Assembly (NCBI GenBank): GCA_013287985.1
Contig: JABDCT010000004.1
Span: forward strand, 1-64,000
Direction of reading: 5' to 3'
DNA: 64,000 nucleotides
Origin: Chlamydiota bacterium
Lineage (GTDB): Bacteria > Chlamydiota > Chlamydiia > Chlamydiales > Rhabdochlamydiaceae
Shown here piece by piece: positions 19,066-28,142 of the stretch; position 1 is the first letter of the stretch; the number at the start of each line of letters is the position of its first letter. Position numbers and translations under genes: made by a program. The notes beneath the pieces were generated by a model. It was not told the DNA's origin, made no database searches, and was given only the letters and a program-made list of their open reading frames with translations.

Positions 19066-20877
19066 ATGTATACGCCTAATAAAATCCGCAATATTGCCAT
19101 TATTGCCCACATCGACCATGGAAAAACCACGCTTTTAGATAGCCTGCTGAAGCAGTCGAACATCTTCCGCGACAACGAGCTTGTCTCTGAAAGAATGATG
19201 GATAGCTACGACCAAGAAAAGGAGCGCGGGATCACGATCTTCGCCAAACACACCAGTCTTTTCTTTGAAGATTATAAAATTAATATTATCGACACCCCTG
19301 GGCACTCGGACTTCTCCGGAGAAGTCGAGCGCGTGCTCGGTCTCGTCAACTGCGTTCTCCTCCTTGTAGACGCAAATGAAGGCCCGATGCCGCAAACGCG
19401 CTTTGTGCTCTCTCAAGCGCTCAAAATCGGCCTGCGTCCGGTCGTCGTCCTCAACAAGATCGACCGCCCGAACGCCGATCCCGAACGCGCCCTCAACCTC
19501 ACCTTCGACCTCTTCGTCGAACTCGGTGCAACCGATGAACAGCTCGACTTCCCCATCTGCTATGCATCAGGTCTCTCCGGCTTTGCCACGCGCAAGCTCG
19601 AAGATCCCCGCGTTGACATGCGCCCGATGTTTGAACTGGTCATTGAGGTAGTACCCCCTCCTCCCGGCAACATCGACCTCCCATTCCTCATGCAAGCCAC
19701 TACACTCTCCTATGATAACTTCTTGGGAAGAGAGGCGTGCGGCCGTATCCTAGAAGGAAAAATCCGCAAAGGCGCGCAAATCACACGCGTCGACAGCCAT
19801 GGCGCTGCCACCCAGCACAAAGTCGTACGCATCGAAGGCTATCTTGGCCTCAAACGCGTCGAGATGGACGAAGCCGGCGTCGGCGACATCGTCAACATCG
19901 CAGGTATCCCAGAAATCATGATCGGCGACACGCTCTGCGCTCCTGATCATATCGTCCAGCTACCTCCTATTACCCTGGCACAGCCCACGCTTTCTATCGA
20001 TATCATGGTCAACAATAGCCCCTTTGTCGGTAAAGATGGCAAGCACGTCACGATGAATAAGATCCGCGACCGCCTCTACCAAGAGAAGCGCGCGAATATC
20101 ACCCTCAAAATCGAAGAGATTCCCGGCCGCGAAGACGCCATGCGGGTCGCGGGCAGAGGCGAACTCCACCTCTCCGTCCTCATCGAAGCGATGCGCCGCG
20201 AAAACTTTGAGTTCACCCTCTCAAAACCGCAGGTTATTCTCAAAGAAGAAGCGGGTCAAACCCTCGAGCCGTTTGAAATCGCGCATATCGAAGTTCCGCA
20301 CGCCTACTCAGGACTCGTCATTGAAGAGCTCTCCCGCCGCAAAGGTGAGATGCGCGCCTTGAGTACCAACGAACACAACATCACCACTTTGGAGTTTTTC
20401 ATTCCCACGCGTGGACTGATGGGCTACCGCAATGAATTCATGACCGTCACGCGCGGGCTTGGCATCCTTACATCCGTCTTCGACAGTTTCGAACCGCACA
20501 AAGGCCCCATCCCGGGTCGTATCCGCGGCGTGATGATCTCCGCTTGCCTAGGTAAATCAACACCCTACGCGCTCTTCAACCTGCAGGAACGCGGCACGCT
20601 CTTTTGCAACCCCGGCGATGAAGTCTACGAAGGCATGGTCGTCGGAGAAAATTCACGCGATAACGACATCGTCGTCAACGTCGCTAAAGAAAAGCACCTG
20701 ACAAACGTGCGGGCTTCAGGCAGTGATGAAAACGTCATCCTGACGCCACCCCGCCGCTTCACTCTTGAGCAAGCGATCGACTTCATCGCCGACGACGAGC
20801 TCATCGAGGTCACGCCGAATTTCATTCGTTTGCGCAAGCGCTATCTGACTGAAAACGAGAGGAAGAGAAAGGGGTAG
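19066..20877 (+). CDS. typA: translational GTPase TypA/BipA
   Basis: TypA is a ribosome-associated GTPase of the EF-G group involved in ribosome assembly and stress growth. The 603-residue protein has the G motifs HIDHGKTTL (G1, about 13-21), [20 protein letters not shown] and NKIDRP, then translation-factor domains II, III and V and the TypA-specific C-terminus with [12 protein letters not shown] and [12 protein letters not shown]. Length is typical. It appears to be transcribed alone from a promoter overlapping that of mgtE. Confidence 0.95.
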   Translation: MYTPNKIRNIAIIAHIDHGKTTLLDSLLKQSNIFRDNELVSERMMDSYDQEKERGITIFAKHTSLFFEDYKINIIDTPGHSDFSGEVERVLGLVNCVLLLVDANEGPMPQTRFVLSQALKIGLRPVVVLNKIDRPNADPERALNLTFDLFVELGATDEQLDFPICYASGLSGFATRKLEDPRVDMRPMFELVIEVVPPPPGNIDLPFLMQATTLSYDNFLGREACGRILEGKIRKGAQITRVDSHGAATQHKVVRIEGYLGLKRVEMDEAGVGDIVNIAGIPEIMIGDTLCAPDHIVQLPPITLAQPTLSIDIMVNNSPFVGKDGKHVTMNKIRDRLYQEKRANITLKIEEIPGREDAMRVAGRGELHLSVLIEAMRRENFEFTLSKPQVILKEEAGQTLEPFEIAHIEVPHAYSGLVIEELSRRKGEMRALSTNEHNITTLEFFIPTRGLMGYRNEFMTVTRGLGILTSVFDSFEPHKGPIPGRIRGVMISACLGKSTPYALFNLQERGTLFCNPGDEVYEGMVVGENSRDNDIVVNVAKEKHLTNVRASGSDENVILTPPRRFTLEQAIDFIADDELIEVTPNFIRLRKRYLTENERKRKG

Positions 20878-20893
20878 AAAGTAAGGTTGAGGG

Positions 20894-21526
20894 ATGAAGG
20901 ATGAAAAAATTGCTGCTCTAATTAAAGGCAATGATCATCCTCTTCAACAAGACCAACTCCGCTACATCATCACAGGGGGACCTGGAACTGGCAAAACCTC
21001 CATCATCAATGCTCTAGAAAACCGCTGATATCTCGTTGTTCCCGAAGCTGCTACAGATATTATTCACGAAGGCTTAAAAAATAATATCGAAAGACCATGG
21101 AAAGCAGATGACTATCACATCCGCATGTACAAGCTCATCTCCAAAAGGCAGCTCGAGGTGCAAAATTCATCCGCACCTATTGTATTTTTTGATCGCGGGC
21201 ATCTGGATGGCTTGTCCTATATTCTACTACAGAAACGTAAACTCTACCCATATGTGATCGATTGCGTCCAGAACTCGATCGACACGTACTATTTCAATAG
21301 GCGAGTCTTCTTCATCGATAGTTTGGGATTTGTTGTTCCTGGCCTTGCACGCAATGAAAGCCTGCAAGATTCTCTACAGAAAGCAGCGTGTTTAGAACAG
21401 AATTATAGGGCGTTGGGATATGAACTTATTCATATTCCACCTGCTTCAATCGAAGAAAGGGTCAAGATGGTTCTCGATTACATAACCAAATGGCGAGAGG
21501 ATAAAGCTCCCGATTCGAGAGCTTAA
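20894..21526 (+). pseudogene. AAA_28-type NTPase broken by an in-frame TGA
   Basis: Translation from ATG 20894 gives a P-loop protein of the AAA_28 type: TGGPGTGKTSIINALENR, a TGA at 21026-21028, then YLVVPEAATDIIHEGLKN, VFFDRGHLDGLSYILLQ and LGYELIHIPPASIEERV to the stop at 21524. Family members usually read NRGY at this point, so a single GGA-to-TGA change explains the break. The rest of the frame is intact, suggesting recent loss or a sequencing error. A downstream ATG at 21125 could give a 133-residue product without the P-loop. It is the only gene content between typA and the convergent pair at 21532. Confidence 0.82.
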
Positions 21527-21531
21527 ACTCG

Positions 21532-21846
21532 CTATGTTTTCAAGTTGGTTTTGGATCGTCTTGTTCGTGCTGTAGGTATCTTTTTGGGATGATTAATGGT
21601 GTAAGTGGTTTGACCATTTTTTACACTGATCTCAACGATGTGAGTGACGAATTCAAGGATCTGATGATCTTTAACAGCTTTGACCTCATCAAAAATAACA
21701 CAAAGTAGATCTCCACTTTCGGAAAAAAAACCAACTCCACTACCGCGTTTTGCTTCTACAGCATCTCCTTTGGGACCCGAACTCCAAGAAATGGTCAAGC
21801 TACCTGAGCCGTCGATCGGATGAAAGAACACTTTTCCTTTTTTCAT
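21532..21846 (-). CDS. putative antitoxin-like DUF2283-type protein
   Basis: The 104-residue product contains SGSLTISWSSGPKGDAVEAKRGSGVGFFSESGDLLCVIFDEV, which has the beta-strand plan of DUF2283 proteins (a short value-rich strand, then a glycine turn and an acidic D-G-L type hairpin). DUF2283 genes often lie beside small toxin-like genes. It starts inside the stop of the upstream 21843 gene (4-nt overlap), so the two are translationally coupled. Its C-terminal tail is very basic (KKIPTARTRRSKTNLK). The family assignment is tentative. Confidence 0.6.
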   Translation of the reverse strand: MKKGKVFFHPIDGSGSLTISWSSGPKGDAVEAKRGSGVGFFSESGDLLCVIFDEVKAVKDHQILEFVTHIVEISVKNGQTTYTINHPKKIPTARTRRSKTNLKT

Positions 21847-22175
21847 AGCTTGATCTCTTTTAAGTCTTTATGACTATTTCGGATAGAATTACCTGTACTG
21901 TACATGGACGAGAAATAATTTCCTGTGTCGGTTTGCTTTATAATAACAACCAGATACCTTCTATTGTCAAGCCGATAAAAAATGAGATATTGATGAAGCT
22001 TCTCTTGTTTTAAAATTTTCGTTGGGTCTTTCAGAATTCTTTCAATAAGTTCAAGGAGAATATCCGTCGGCAACATGGAAAAGTGTTCTTCCTTAGCGTG
22101 CTTAAGTTCTTCTGCACCAATGATAATCCGATCTCCTGTGATTGCAGTCATAACAGCCGCAACTTTTCTGGTCAT
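21843..22175 (-). CDS. putative RelE/barnase-EndoU-like (PBECR-type) nuclease toxin
   Basis: The 110-residue protein has the layout of small phage/plasmid nucleases of the Barnase-EndoU-ColicinE5/D-RelE superfamily: a conserved His in EELKHAKEEHF, a helix ILLELIERILKDPTKIL, then strands YLIFYRLDNRRYLVVIIKQ and a terminal SSMYSTGN segment that would carry the last active-site residues. Together with the overlapping downstream antitoxin-like gene this resembles a toxin-antitoxin module in toxin-first order. The match is by pattern only. It lies in an AT-rich island between typA and menG. Confidence 0.55.
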   Translation of the reverse strand: MTRKVAAVMTAITGDRIIIGAEELKHAKEEHFSMLPTDILLELIERILKDPTKILKQEKLHQYLIFYRLDNRRYLVVIIKQTDTGNYFSSMYSTGNSIRNSHKDLKEIKL

Positions 22176-22274
22176 AGAATAATCTCTCTAAGAAACATGT
22201 ACAGTATTGCATATGCATTTGTCTTAAGCAAGACCAACTCCGATCCAAAACCGCAATAATCTCAGCCCTGATCA

Positions 22275-23393
22275 TCACACTTCATTAAAACTTGCCTGCG
22301 CACGTGCTTTTTGTTCCTGACTCATTGAGGCGGCAAAGAAACTCGTAAGCTTCACTCCCATTTCTCCCCAGGCAGATGTTATAGAGGAAATCACTCTTTT
22401 TCCCAGACGTTGATGTGTATATGCCGTTATGGTTTCTCCGACAACACTGAGGATAATGTATAATCGTAGTTGCAATGACTGGACTGCTAAATTGCTCAAT
22501 ACGATTTTTAATGAGGGAAATGGGTAGTCGGGCGCGTCAAAACCTCGCTCTTGCATTTTCTTCTGGAGCAACTCAATAAGTGCCTGCTCGATTACCTGTT
22601 CCAAATCGAGATCCGTTAAATGGATTAACTTCTCAGAACATGCGTTTTGCAATTCTTGCAGGGTCACCATTCTGTAAACTTCACCCCAAGATTCGAACTC
22701 GCTAAATATAGGGAATGGATCATAATTTACTAATAGTCCCTTAGCCGCTTGTACAACTATGACTGTTGATCGAAGAGTTCCCCCACAACGTGAGAAAGCG
22801 TAGTAAGGCACAGATTCTCTTGGTGCTGCTTTTATTATCTCACGATACAATCTTAGCTGTTTTGCCAGGACTTGCGTGAATAGGTGACGGTCAAATTTAA
22901 AATTCTGGGCAACTAATTGGGTGCACTGCTCGAGTCTTTTTTCATATTTTGTTTTTTTAACAAAATCTGAAAATTCAGATTTTGTTTTTTCTAATTCACT
23001 TTTTAAATCAAGGTTCTCTGCTGTCAAATCATCATTTTCGCTTGAGAGTTGTCCAACGTTTATATTTAGAATGTGAAATCTTGCAAGCAATGTGTTGTTG
23101 TCTTTATCGCTTTTCTGAAAATCCTCTGCTATTTTTTTACATTCTCTTTCTAACTCCCCAATTTTTCTCCTCTGCTCCCCAATTTTCAACAGTAAGCTCT
23201 TTGGGTTGGCTTTGAGAGGATCTTGGACGTCGAGTTCGACTTGTCTTTGCAAACGCTGCCAATCGACATTCTCTGAGTTAATTCTTGTATTCAAAGCGTC
23301 GATTTCTTGAATTTGTTTTTCTTTTTCTTTGAGCGTGCCTTGTAAGTTTTGAATCTGGCATTGCAGAGCTTCTATACTTATCTTGGAAACCAT
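22275..23393 (-). CDS. coiled-coil protein of unknown function
   Basis: The 372-residue protein begins with a long coiled coil (about residues 1-150; heptads such as IQNLQGTLKEKEKQIQEIDA and LDLKSELEKTKSEFSDFVKK), followed by a globular region (about 155-372) that I do not recognise. AAGGAGAT lies 6-7 nt before the ATG. The neighbouring 23409 gene lies 15 nt upstream in the same direction, so the two are probably cotranscribed. Long coiled coils beside a small membrane protein are common among secreted chlamydial proteins, but no secretion signal can be proven here. Confidence 0.75.
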   Translation of the reverse strand: MVSKISIEALQCQIQNLQGTLKEKEKQIQEIDALNTRINSENVDWQRLQRQVELDVQDPLKANPKSLLLKIGEQRRKIGELERECKKIAEDFQKSDKDNNTLLARFHILNINVGQLSSENDDLTAENLDLKSELEKTKSEFSDFVKKTKYEKRLEQCTQLVAQNFKFDRHLFTQVLAKQLRLYREIIKAAPRESVPYYAFSRCGGTLRSTVIVVQAAKGLLVNYDPFPIFSEFESWGEVYRMVTLQELQNACSEKLIHLTDLDLEQVIEQALIELLQKKMQERGFDAPDYPFPSLKIVLSNLAVQSLQLRLYIILSVVGETITAYTHQRLGKRVISSITSAWGEMGVKLTSFFAASMSQEQKARAQASFNEV

Positions 23394-23408
23394 CGATATC
23401 TCCTTTTA

Positions 23409-24014
23409 CTACATGTTCAGCGTAGTTTTTGCCAGCTTGAGTACAGCGTTTGCCTTCTCCCACCAACTATTATCTATTTGGGATTCCACTAAATTTATAG
23501 CATGTGCGAATCCCTCTCCACGAGCCTGATTGTACTCAGGTGTTGCATATGAAGCTGCCGTCTCATTGGGCATAAATATCTTCTGTCCGGGGGACAGCTC
23601 TAAGATTTCTCTTAGATCATCATCCATTGGACATTCCACCCACGACTCCTTAGGATTATTCTTTTCAAATAGGGGCATGAATTTTTTTTCTTCAGCAGCC
23701 ATCTTATTTGCTGCATCGTGATATTGATAACATTTGTAATTGATGTCTGTTAGTTTAACGAGGACAACCACATTGACAAGCGCAGCCCCAGCTGTTACCG
23801 CAAACACTGCTACCTGCTTCTTTGAATTCCAAAGAGAGTCTTGTTTTTGCAATGTTTTAAACTGTTTATATACTTCCTTGCATGTTATGTAGGTATTGTA
23901 CCCCTGTAACACTAAGCAACCAGCGTTATATAAACGGCTGAACGTAGTGTAGTACTTATATGTTTCCCCAAGCCACTTATATGCAGTAAAACCCGCATTT
24001 GCTAAACCAGCCAT
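23409..24014 (-). CDS. membrane protein of unknown function
   Basis: The 201-residue product has one clear hydrophobic segment (about residues 68-87, VAVFAVTAGAALVNVVVLVK) and a weaker one near residues 30-45. The N-terminus is rich in aromatic and small residues (NAGFTAYKWLGETYKYYTTF); the C-terminal half is soluble. AGGAG precedes the ATG by 7 nt. It is the first gene of a two-gene unit with the coiled-coil gene at 22275 and reads away from menG. I know no family for it. Confidence 0.72.
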   Translation of the reverse strand: MAGLANAGFTAYKWLGETYKYYTTFSRLYNAGCLVLQGYNTYITCKEVYKQFKTLQKQDSLWNSKKQVAVFAVTAGAALVNVVVLVKLTDINYKCYQYHDAANKMAAEEKKFMPLFEKNNPKESWVECPMDDDLREILELSPGQKIFMPNETAASYATPEYNQARGEGFAHAINLVESQIDNSWWEKANAVLKLAKTTLNM

Positions 24015-24077
24015 ATTTTTCTCCTGTTACGGCCAAGTAATTTATCTCATCTATGAATAGGTTCAAAGACAAAATTC

Positions 24078-24107
24078 TTGCTTTACTCGGGCACAAAGAG
24101 CTATCGT
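24078..24107 (+). promoter_or_regulatory. promoter of the menaquinone operon, probably leaderless
   Basis: -35 TTGCTT (24078-24083), an 18-nt spacer and -10 TATCGT (24102-24107) are followed after 6 nt by the ATG at 24114. No Shine-Dalgarno sequence is present. This favours 24114 over an upstream in-frame start at 24078. Confidence 0.5.
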
Positions 24108-24113
24108 CGTTGC

Positions 24114-24803
24114 ATGACTTCGGATCAGCAATCTGTCGCTCAGATGTTTGACGCGATTGCCGCAAAATATGACCGGGCAAATCGCCTACTCTCTTTCGGA
24201 AACGATATTATTTGGCGCAATAAACTCGCCAAAGCAGTTCCTGAGGGGGCACTGTCGCTCATCGATCTCGCTACAGGCACCTGCGATCAACTGATCGCTA
24301 TATTGAAGCAGCATCCCACTTTGCGGGCTGTCGGTATCGACTTTGCCGCACGTATGCTAGAGGTCGGCGCTGCTAAGCTCGCTAAGAAGGGCTTGAAGGC
24401 TGAACTCAAGACTGCAAGCGCACTGGAACTGCCTTACGCCGATGCCTCTTTCGACTGTGCCACCATCTCTTTCGGCATTCGGAATGTTGGTGATGTCGAG
24501 AAGTGCCTAAAGGAGATGCGCCGCGTCCTAAAACCGGACGGCTGCGCGCTGATTTTGGAGTTCTCTCTGCCCCACCCGCTTCTTCGCCCTTTTTATTTAC
24601 TCTATTTACGTCATATCCTTCCTCGTTTAGGTGGACTGATTACCCATCAGGGTCAGGCCTACCGCTACCTCAATCGAACGATTGAGCGCTTTCCTTATGG
24701 GGAGAACTTTTTGGCGCTTATGCGCAATGCGGGATTTGTCTCGGCGGAGGCGCACCCTTTAACTGGCGGAATTGCCACCCTATACAAAGGAGTCGTCACA
24801 TGA
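24114..24803 (+). CDS. menG: demethylmenaquinone methyltransferase
   Basis: MenG/UbiE uses S-adenosylmethionine to methylate demethylmenaquinone to menaquinone, the last step of the pathway. The 229-residue protein has VAQMFDAIAAKYDRANRLLSFG at the N-terminus, the SAM motif LIDLATGTCDQLIAIL, the FGIRNVGDVEKCLKEMRRVLKPDG segment and the family end GGIATLYKGV. It is placed first in the men operon, which with the absence of ubiquinone genes argues for menaquinone as substrate. The stop overlaps menF by 4 nt. Confidence 0.92.
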   Translation: MTSDQQSVAQMFDAIAAKYDRANRLLSFGNDIIWRNKLAKAVPEGALSLIDLATGTCDQLIAILKQHPTLRAVGIDFAARMLEVGAAKLAKKGLKAELKTASALELPYADASFDCATISFGIRNVGDVEKCLKEMRRVLKPDGCALILEFSLPHPLLRPFYLLYLRHILPRLGGLITHQGQAYRYLNRTIERFPYGENFLALMRNAGFVSAEAHPLTGGIATLYKGVVT

Positions 24804-25912
24804 CCGATGCAATTGATTGGCTGGAAAACCAGACGGAGTTCCCCAAGTTTTACTGGCGTTCGCGCGACGGAGACTTTGAATTTGTCACAGCCGGTCTCTC
24901 GGTTCTTGAAACAGGGATCACCGTTGGAGGTCACGCCTTCATGCCCGATTGCCCTCCCAAAGATGCTCTATGGGATGGCTTCCCCCGCCAAACTTTCTTC
25001 TCCCCTAGTCATATTTACCGCTGCAGGGAAAGTGTCGCACTGCAAGAATTGGGCGAGAGACGCCCGCTCTTCTGCACCGATCTCCCTGACCGCAGCGCAT
25101 GGGAGACGCTGGTTTCGGATGCATTGGAAGAGATCAGGAAGGGTACATTTGAAAAAGTTGTCTTGGCAAGACGCTCCAGCCTATTGATAGAGACGCAGCC
25201 CCTTGTATTATTGCGTTCCCTGCGCCAGCAGAGCCGGCGCGCAACGGTATTCATGCTACAGCTCTCCCCATCAGTCGCTTTTATGGGCGCCACTCCCGAA
25301 AGACTTTATAAGCGCAAAGGCCGCCGCGTCATGGTCGATGCACTCGCAGCTACGCGGCCGAGAGGAAATTCGCCCGAAGAAGATGTGCGCCTGGCTCAAG
25401 AACTCGTCAATCATCCCAAAGATAAGCGCGAATTTGCCCTCGTTAAAGAGTCGATCCAAGAACTGATGGCGCCCCTTTGCGTCAGCTGGTCGTGGAGTGG
25501 GCATGACCGCGTTGTCACAACACCCACTGTGCAGCACCTTTATAATGCCTTCGAAGCCCAGCTCAAAGAAGATGTCAGTGATAACGATCTTCTCGAGGTG
25601 CTCCATCCGACGGCCGCGATTGGCGGCAAGCCAAGAAAAGCCGCCCTCGATTTCATCGCGAAAAATGAACCTTTTGAGCGCGGCTGGTACGCCTCCCCCA
25701 TCGGCTACGCATTTGACGATGAGGCAGAATTCGCCGTCGCCATCCGCTCAGCCCTCATCAAAAGCGGACAGATGCATCTATTTGCCGGAACCGGTATTGT
25801 CGAAGGATCAGACGCCGCCAAAGAATGGCATGAACTCGAACACAAGATAGAATTATGGAAGAGATTGGACAGTGCAACGCCTCATGGGGCCGCCACATCA
25901 TCGATCAGCTGA
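24800..25912 (+). CDS. menF: menaquinone-specific isochorismate synthase
   Basis: MenF converts chorismate to isochorismate. The 370-residue protein keeps the chorismate-utilising domain: EKVVLARRSSL, MGATPERLYKRKG, a glutamate-containing ELVNHPKDKREFALV stretch and the C-terminal YASPIGYAFDDEAEFAVAIRS with GTGIVEGSDAAKEWHELE. The N-terminal non-catalytic part is shorter than in E. coli (about 430 residues). Its 3' end overlaps menD by 58 nt in another frame; the family usually ends near KIELWKRL, so the last dozen residues are extra and arise from the overlap. Confidence 0.9.
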   Translation: MTDAIDWLENQTEFPKFYWRSRDGDFEFVTAGLSVLETGITVGGHAFMPDCPPKDALWDGFPRQTFFSPSHIYRCRESVALQELGERRPLFCTDLPDRSAWETLVSDALEEIRKGTFEKVVLARRSSLLIETQPLVLLRSLRQQSRRATVFMLQLSPSVAFMGATPERLYKRKGRRVMVDALAATRPRGNSPEEDVRLAQELVNHPKDKREFALVKESIQELMAPLCVSWSWSGHDRVVTTPTVQHLYNAFEAQLKEDVSDNDLLEVLHPTAAIGGKPRKAALDFIAKNEPFERGWYASPIGYAFDDEAEFAVAIRSALIKSGQMHLFAGTGIVEGSDAAKEWHELEHKIELWKRLDSATPHGAATSSIS

Positions 25913-27531
25913 TTGCACAGGGAGTCGACTACTTCTGTCTAGCGCCCGGCTTTCGCTGCACCCCGTTGGCTCTGGCGATCGCCCAGCATCCTCGCGCAAA
26001 ACACTTCGTGCACTTCGACGAGCGGGGTCTTGGATTTCACGCCCTCGGCTACGCCAAAGCTACTGGAAGAGCTGCTGCGATTATCGTCACCTCCGGAACA
26101 GCCCTCGGCAATCTCTACCCTGCGGTGATGGAAGCGTCGCTCACCCATACGCCTATGGTTCTATTGACCGCTGATCGGCCCGCAGCTCTGCGCGAAACGA
26201 TGGCGAATCAGACGTGCGACCAGATCAAGTTTTTTGGCAGCTATGTAGGCTATACATTCGATCTTCCGACGCCAACGCTGCAGATTCCTCCCCACTTTCT
26301 TGCTAAAACGGTGGCTCAAGCGGCATTCCGCGCACGAAGCGGCCCTGTGCATCTCAACTGCCCGTTCCCCGAGCCGTTTTTCGGTAAAAAAGAGTCCTTT
26401 TTTCAACCGCAAGACCCCTGCTTTTATGGCGAAACCGAAAGCTTTGCCACTGCACCTTGCATCAAAGAGTGGGCGCACCGCTTAAATGATGCGGAAAACG
26501 GGGTCATTATCCTCGGAGCTCTTGCTCACCCCTCTTCTTATAGAGGTGTAGAAGCACTTGCCCAGCGCCTCGGCTGGCCCATTTTGCCTGATATCATCTC
26601 CTCTTACCGACAGCTCGGCAGACGATCGCACATGGTGCGCTATTTCGATACGATCTTAAAGGCTCTGCCCAACCAGCGCGCGGATCTCATCCTGCACATC
26701 GGCAACCAGTGCGTCTCAAAAGTCATGAATAATTGGGTTGCCGCTCATGCCGGCAAGCCCATCCTGCACGCCTCGCCCTTCCCCGAGCGCTGCGATCCCC
26801 ATCATATCGTGACCCATCGCCTGGTCTCTGACCCCCTTGCACTTTGCACAGAGCTTCTGCCGCATCTGCCGCAGAGAGAGGGCGGCTGGGTGCACGAATG
26901 GCTCGACTATTCTAAGAGCGTAGAAGAGAAGCTCGAAAGTTTCTTCCCCGAAGATGGGCCGATCAATGAGATCAACCTCGTGCTGCAATTGAAGCCTTTT
27001 CTCGAACCGGGGCGCGGGCTATTTTTAGCCAACAGCATGCCGATCCGCGACGCTGACCGCTTTCTCTTTCCTGAGCAGCCATGCGGACCCATTTTCGCCA
27101 GCCGTGGCCTCTCCGGCATCGATGGAAATATCGCCACATGCGCAGGGATCGCCCAAGAGATGCCGCTGATTGCGCTGATTGGCGATCAGACCGCCCTGCA
27201 CGATCTCAACTCTCTCGCACAGCTCAAAAAAACGCGTCACAGAGTCTCTCTTATCGTCATCAATAATGCCGGTGGCGGCATCTTTTCATTTGTTGCCATT
27301 CCCGAAATTGCAGACACCTTCTTTGCCAACCCGCATCCATTCAACTTTGAAAAAGCCGCAGCGCTGTTTGATATCCCTTATTCCACTGTGCAGCGCTCTG
27401 ACGAGCTGATTCACTGTCTAGAAGAGGAGCGCACGCAACTCATCGAAATCAAAACCGACCGCGCGGAAAATGTCGCCCTCCATCGGACTATTGAGGAAGA
27501 GTTATGCTCATTTTCCTACACGGGTTCCTAG
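25855..27531 (+). CDS. menD: SEPHCHC synthase
   Basis: MenD is a thiamine-diphosphate enzyme joining isochorismate and 2-oxoglutarate to SEPHCHC. The 558-residue protein has an N-terminal pyrimidine-binding region with APGFRCTPLALAIAQH and HFDERGLGFHALGYAKATG, the TSGTALGNLYPAVMEAS segment, and the C-terminal ThDP motif GDQTALHDLNSL to VINNAGGGIFSF. Canonical MenD has APGSRSTPL in the first segment; here it is APGFRCTPL. It starts inside menF and its end overlaps menH by 28 nt. Confidence 0.95.
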   Translation: MEEIGQCNASWGRHIIDQLIAQGVDYFCLAPGFRCTPLALAIAQHPRAKHFVHFDERGLGFHALGYAKATGRAAAIIVTSGTALGNLYPAVMEASLTHTPMVLLTADRPAALRETMANQTCDQIKFFGSYVGYTFDLPTPTLQIPPHFLAKTVAQAAFRARSGPVHLNCPFPEPFFGKKESFFQPQDPCFYGETESFATAPCIKEWAHRLNDAENGVIILGALAHPSSYRGVEALAQRLGWPILPDIISSYRQLGRRSHMVRYFDTILKALPNQRADLILHIGNQCVSKVMNNWVAAHAGKPILHASPFPERCDPHHIVTHRLVSDPLALCTELLPHLPQREGGWVHEWLDYSKSVEEKLESFFPEDGPINEINLVLQLKPFLEPGRGLFLANSMPIRDADRFLFPEQPCGPIFASRGLSGIDGNIATCAGIAQEMPLIALIGDQTALHDLNSLAQLKKTRHRVSLIVINNAGGGIFSFVAIPEIADTFFANPHPFNFEKAAALFDIPYSTVQRSDELIHCLEEERTQLIEIKTDRAENVALHRTIEEELCSFSYTGS

Positions 27532-28142
27532 GCTGCCCGGCGGATTGGGAGCCACTGCTTACAGATGACAGCATCGCACTTGAGCTGCCAGGTCATGGAA
27601 AAGAACCTTTTAATCCAGACATCGCCGGCTCGCTAAAAAAGCGCATTCCTCCGGGTACTCACCATCTCGTCGGCTATTCCGCAGGCGGCAGAGTCGCCCT
27701 GCAGCTCAAAGCGCGCTATCCCGATGCATTTGACAAGCTCCTTATTTTTTCCGCACATCCCGGCCTCCACTCTGCAGAAGAAAGAGAGGCGCGCTGGAAG
27801 CAAGATCAACCCTGGATCAAATTGCTGGAAGAGGGCGATCTCAAGCATTTCATTCGGAAATGGTATGAGCAGCCGCTTTTTGCCATGCTGAAGAAAGATG
27901 CTGCCTTTTATAAGAAGCGCATGCAGCACGATCCAGCAGGGCTTGCGGCTTTTATGCGCGCATTCAGTTTAGGCAAACATGAGCCTCCTCCGCTATTTCC
28001 TGGCACACATTTTGTAGCTGGCGCACAAGACTTGAAATATGCAGCATTTTCTCATACACTCATTCCTCATGCAGGTCATGCGCTTCTTCAAGAAGCGCCG
28101 GAAGTGTGCCGAGGAATAATCAGGAGCTGGTTTTATGAGTAG
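27504..28142 (+). CDS. menH: SHCHC synthase (alpha/beta hydrolase)
   Basis: MenH removes pyruvate from SEPHCHC to give SHCHC. The compact 212-residue alpha/beta hydrolase has the oxyanion loop [10 protein letters not shown], the nucleophile elbow [13 protein letters not shown] (Ser near residue 55), and the catalytic His in [14 protein letters not shown]. Canonical MenH proteins read GYSLGGR at the elbow, so the Leu-to-Ala change is slight. Position between menD and menB supports MenH over a generic esterase. Confidence 0.9.
   Translation: MLIFLHGFLGCPADWEPLLTDDSIALELPGHGKEPFNPDIAGSLKKRIPPGTHHLVGYSAGGRVALQLKARYPDAFDKLLIFSAHPGLHSAEEREARWKQDQPWIKLLEEGDLKHFIRKWYEQPLFAMLKKDAAFYKKRMQHDPAGLAAFMRAFSLGKHEPPPLFPGTHFVAGAQDLKYAAFSHTLIPHAGHALLQEAPEVCRGIIRSWFYE

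Noticed and set aside
20894-21526. TGA read as tryptophan or selenocysteine
   Set aside because: Other genes in the window use TGA as stop, no selenocysteine element is seen, and family members have glycine at this place.
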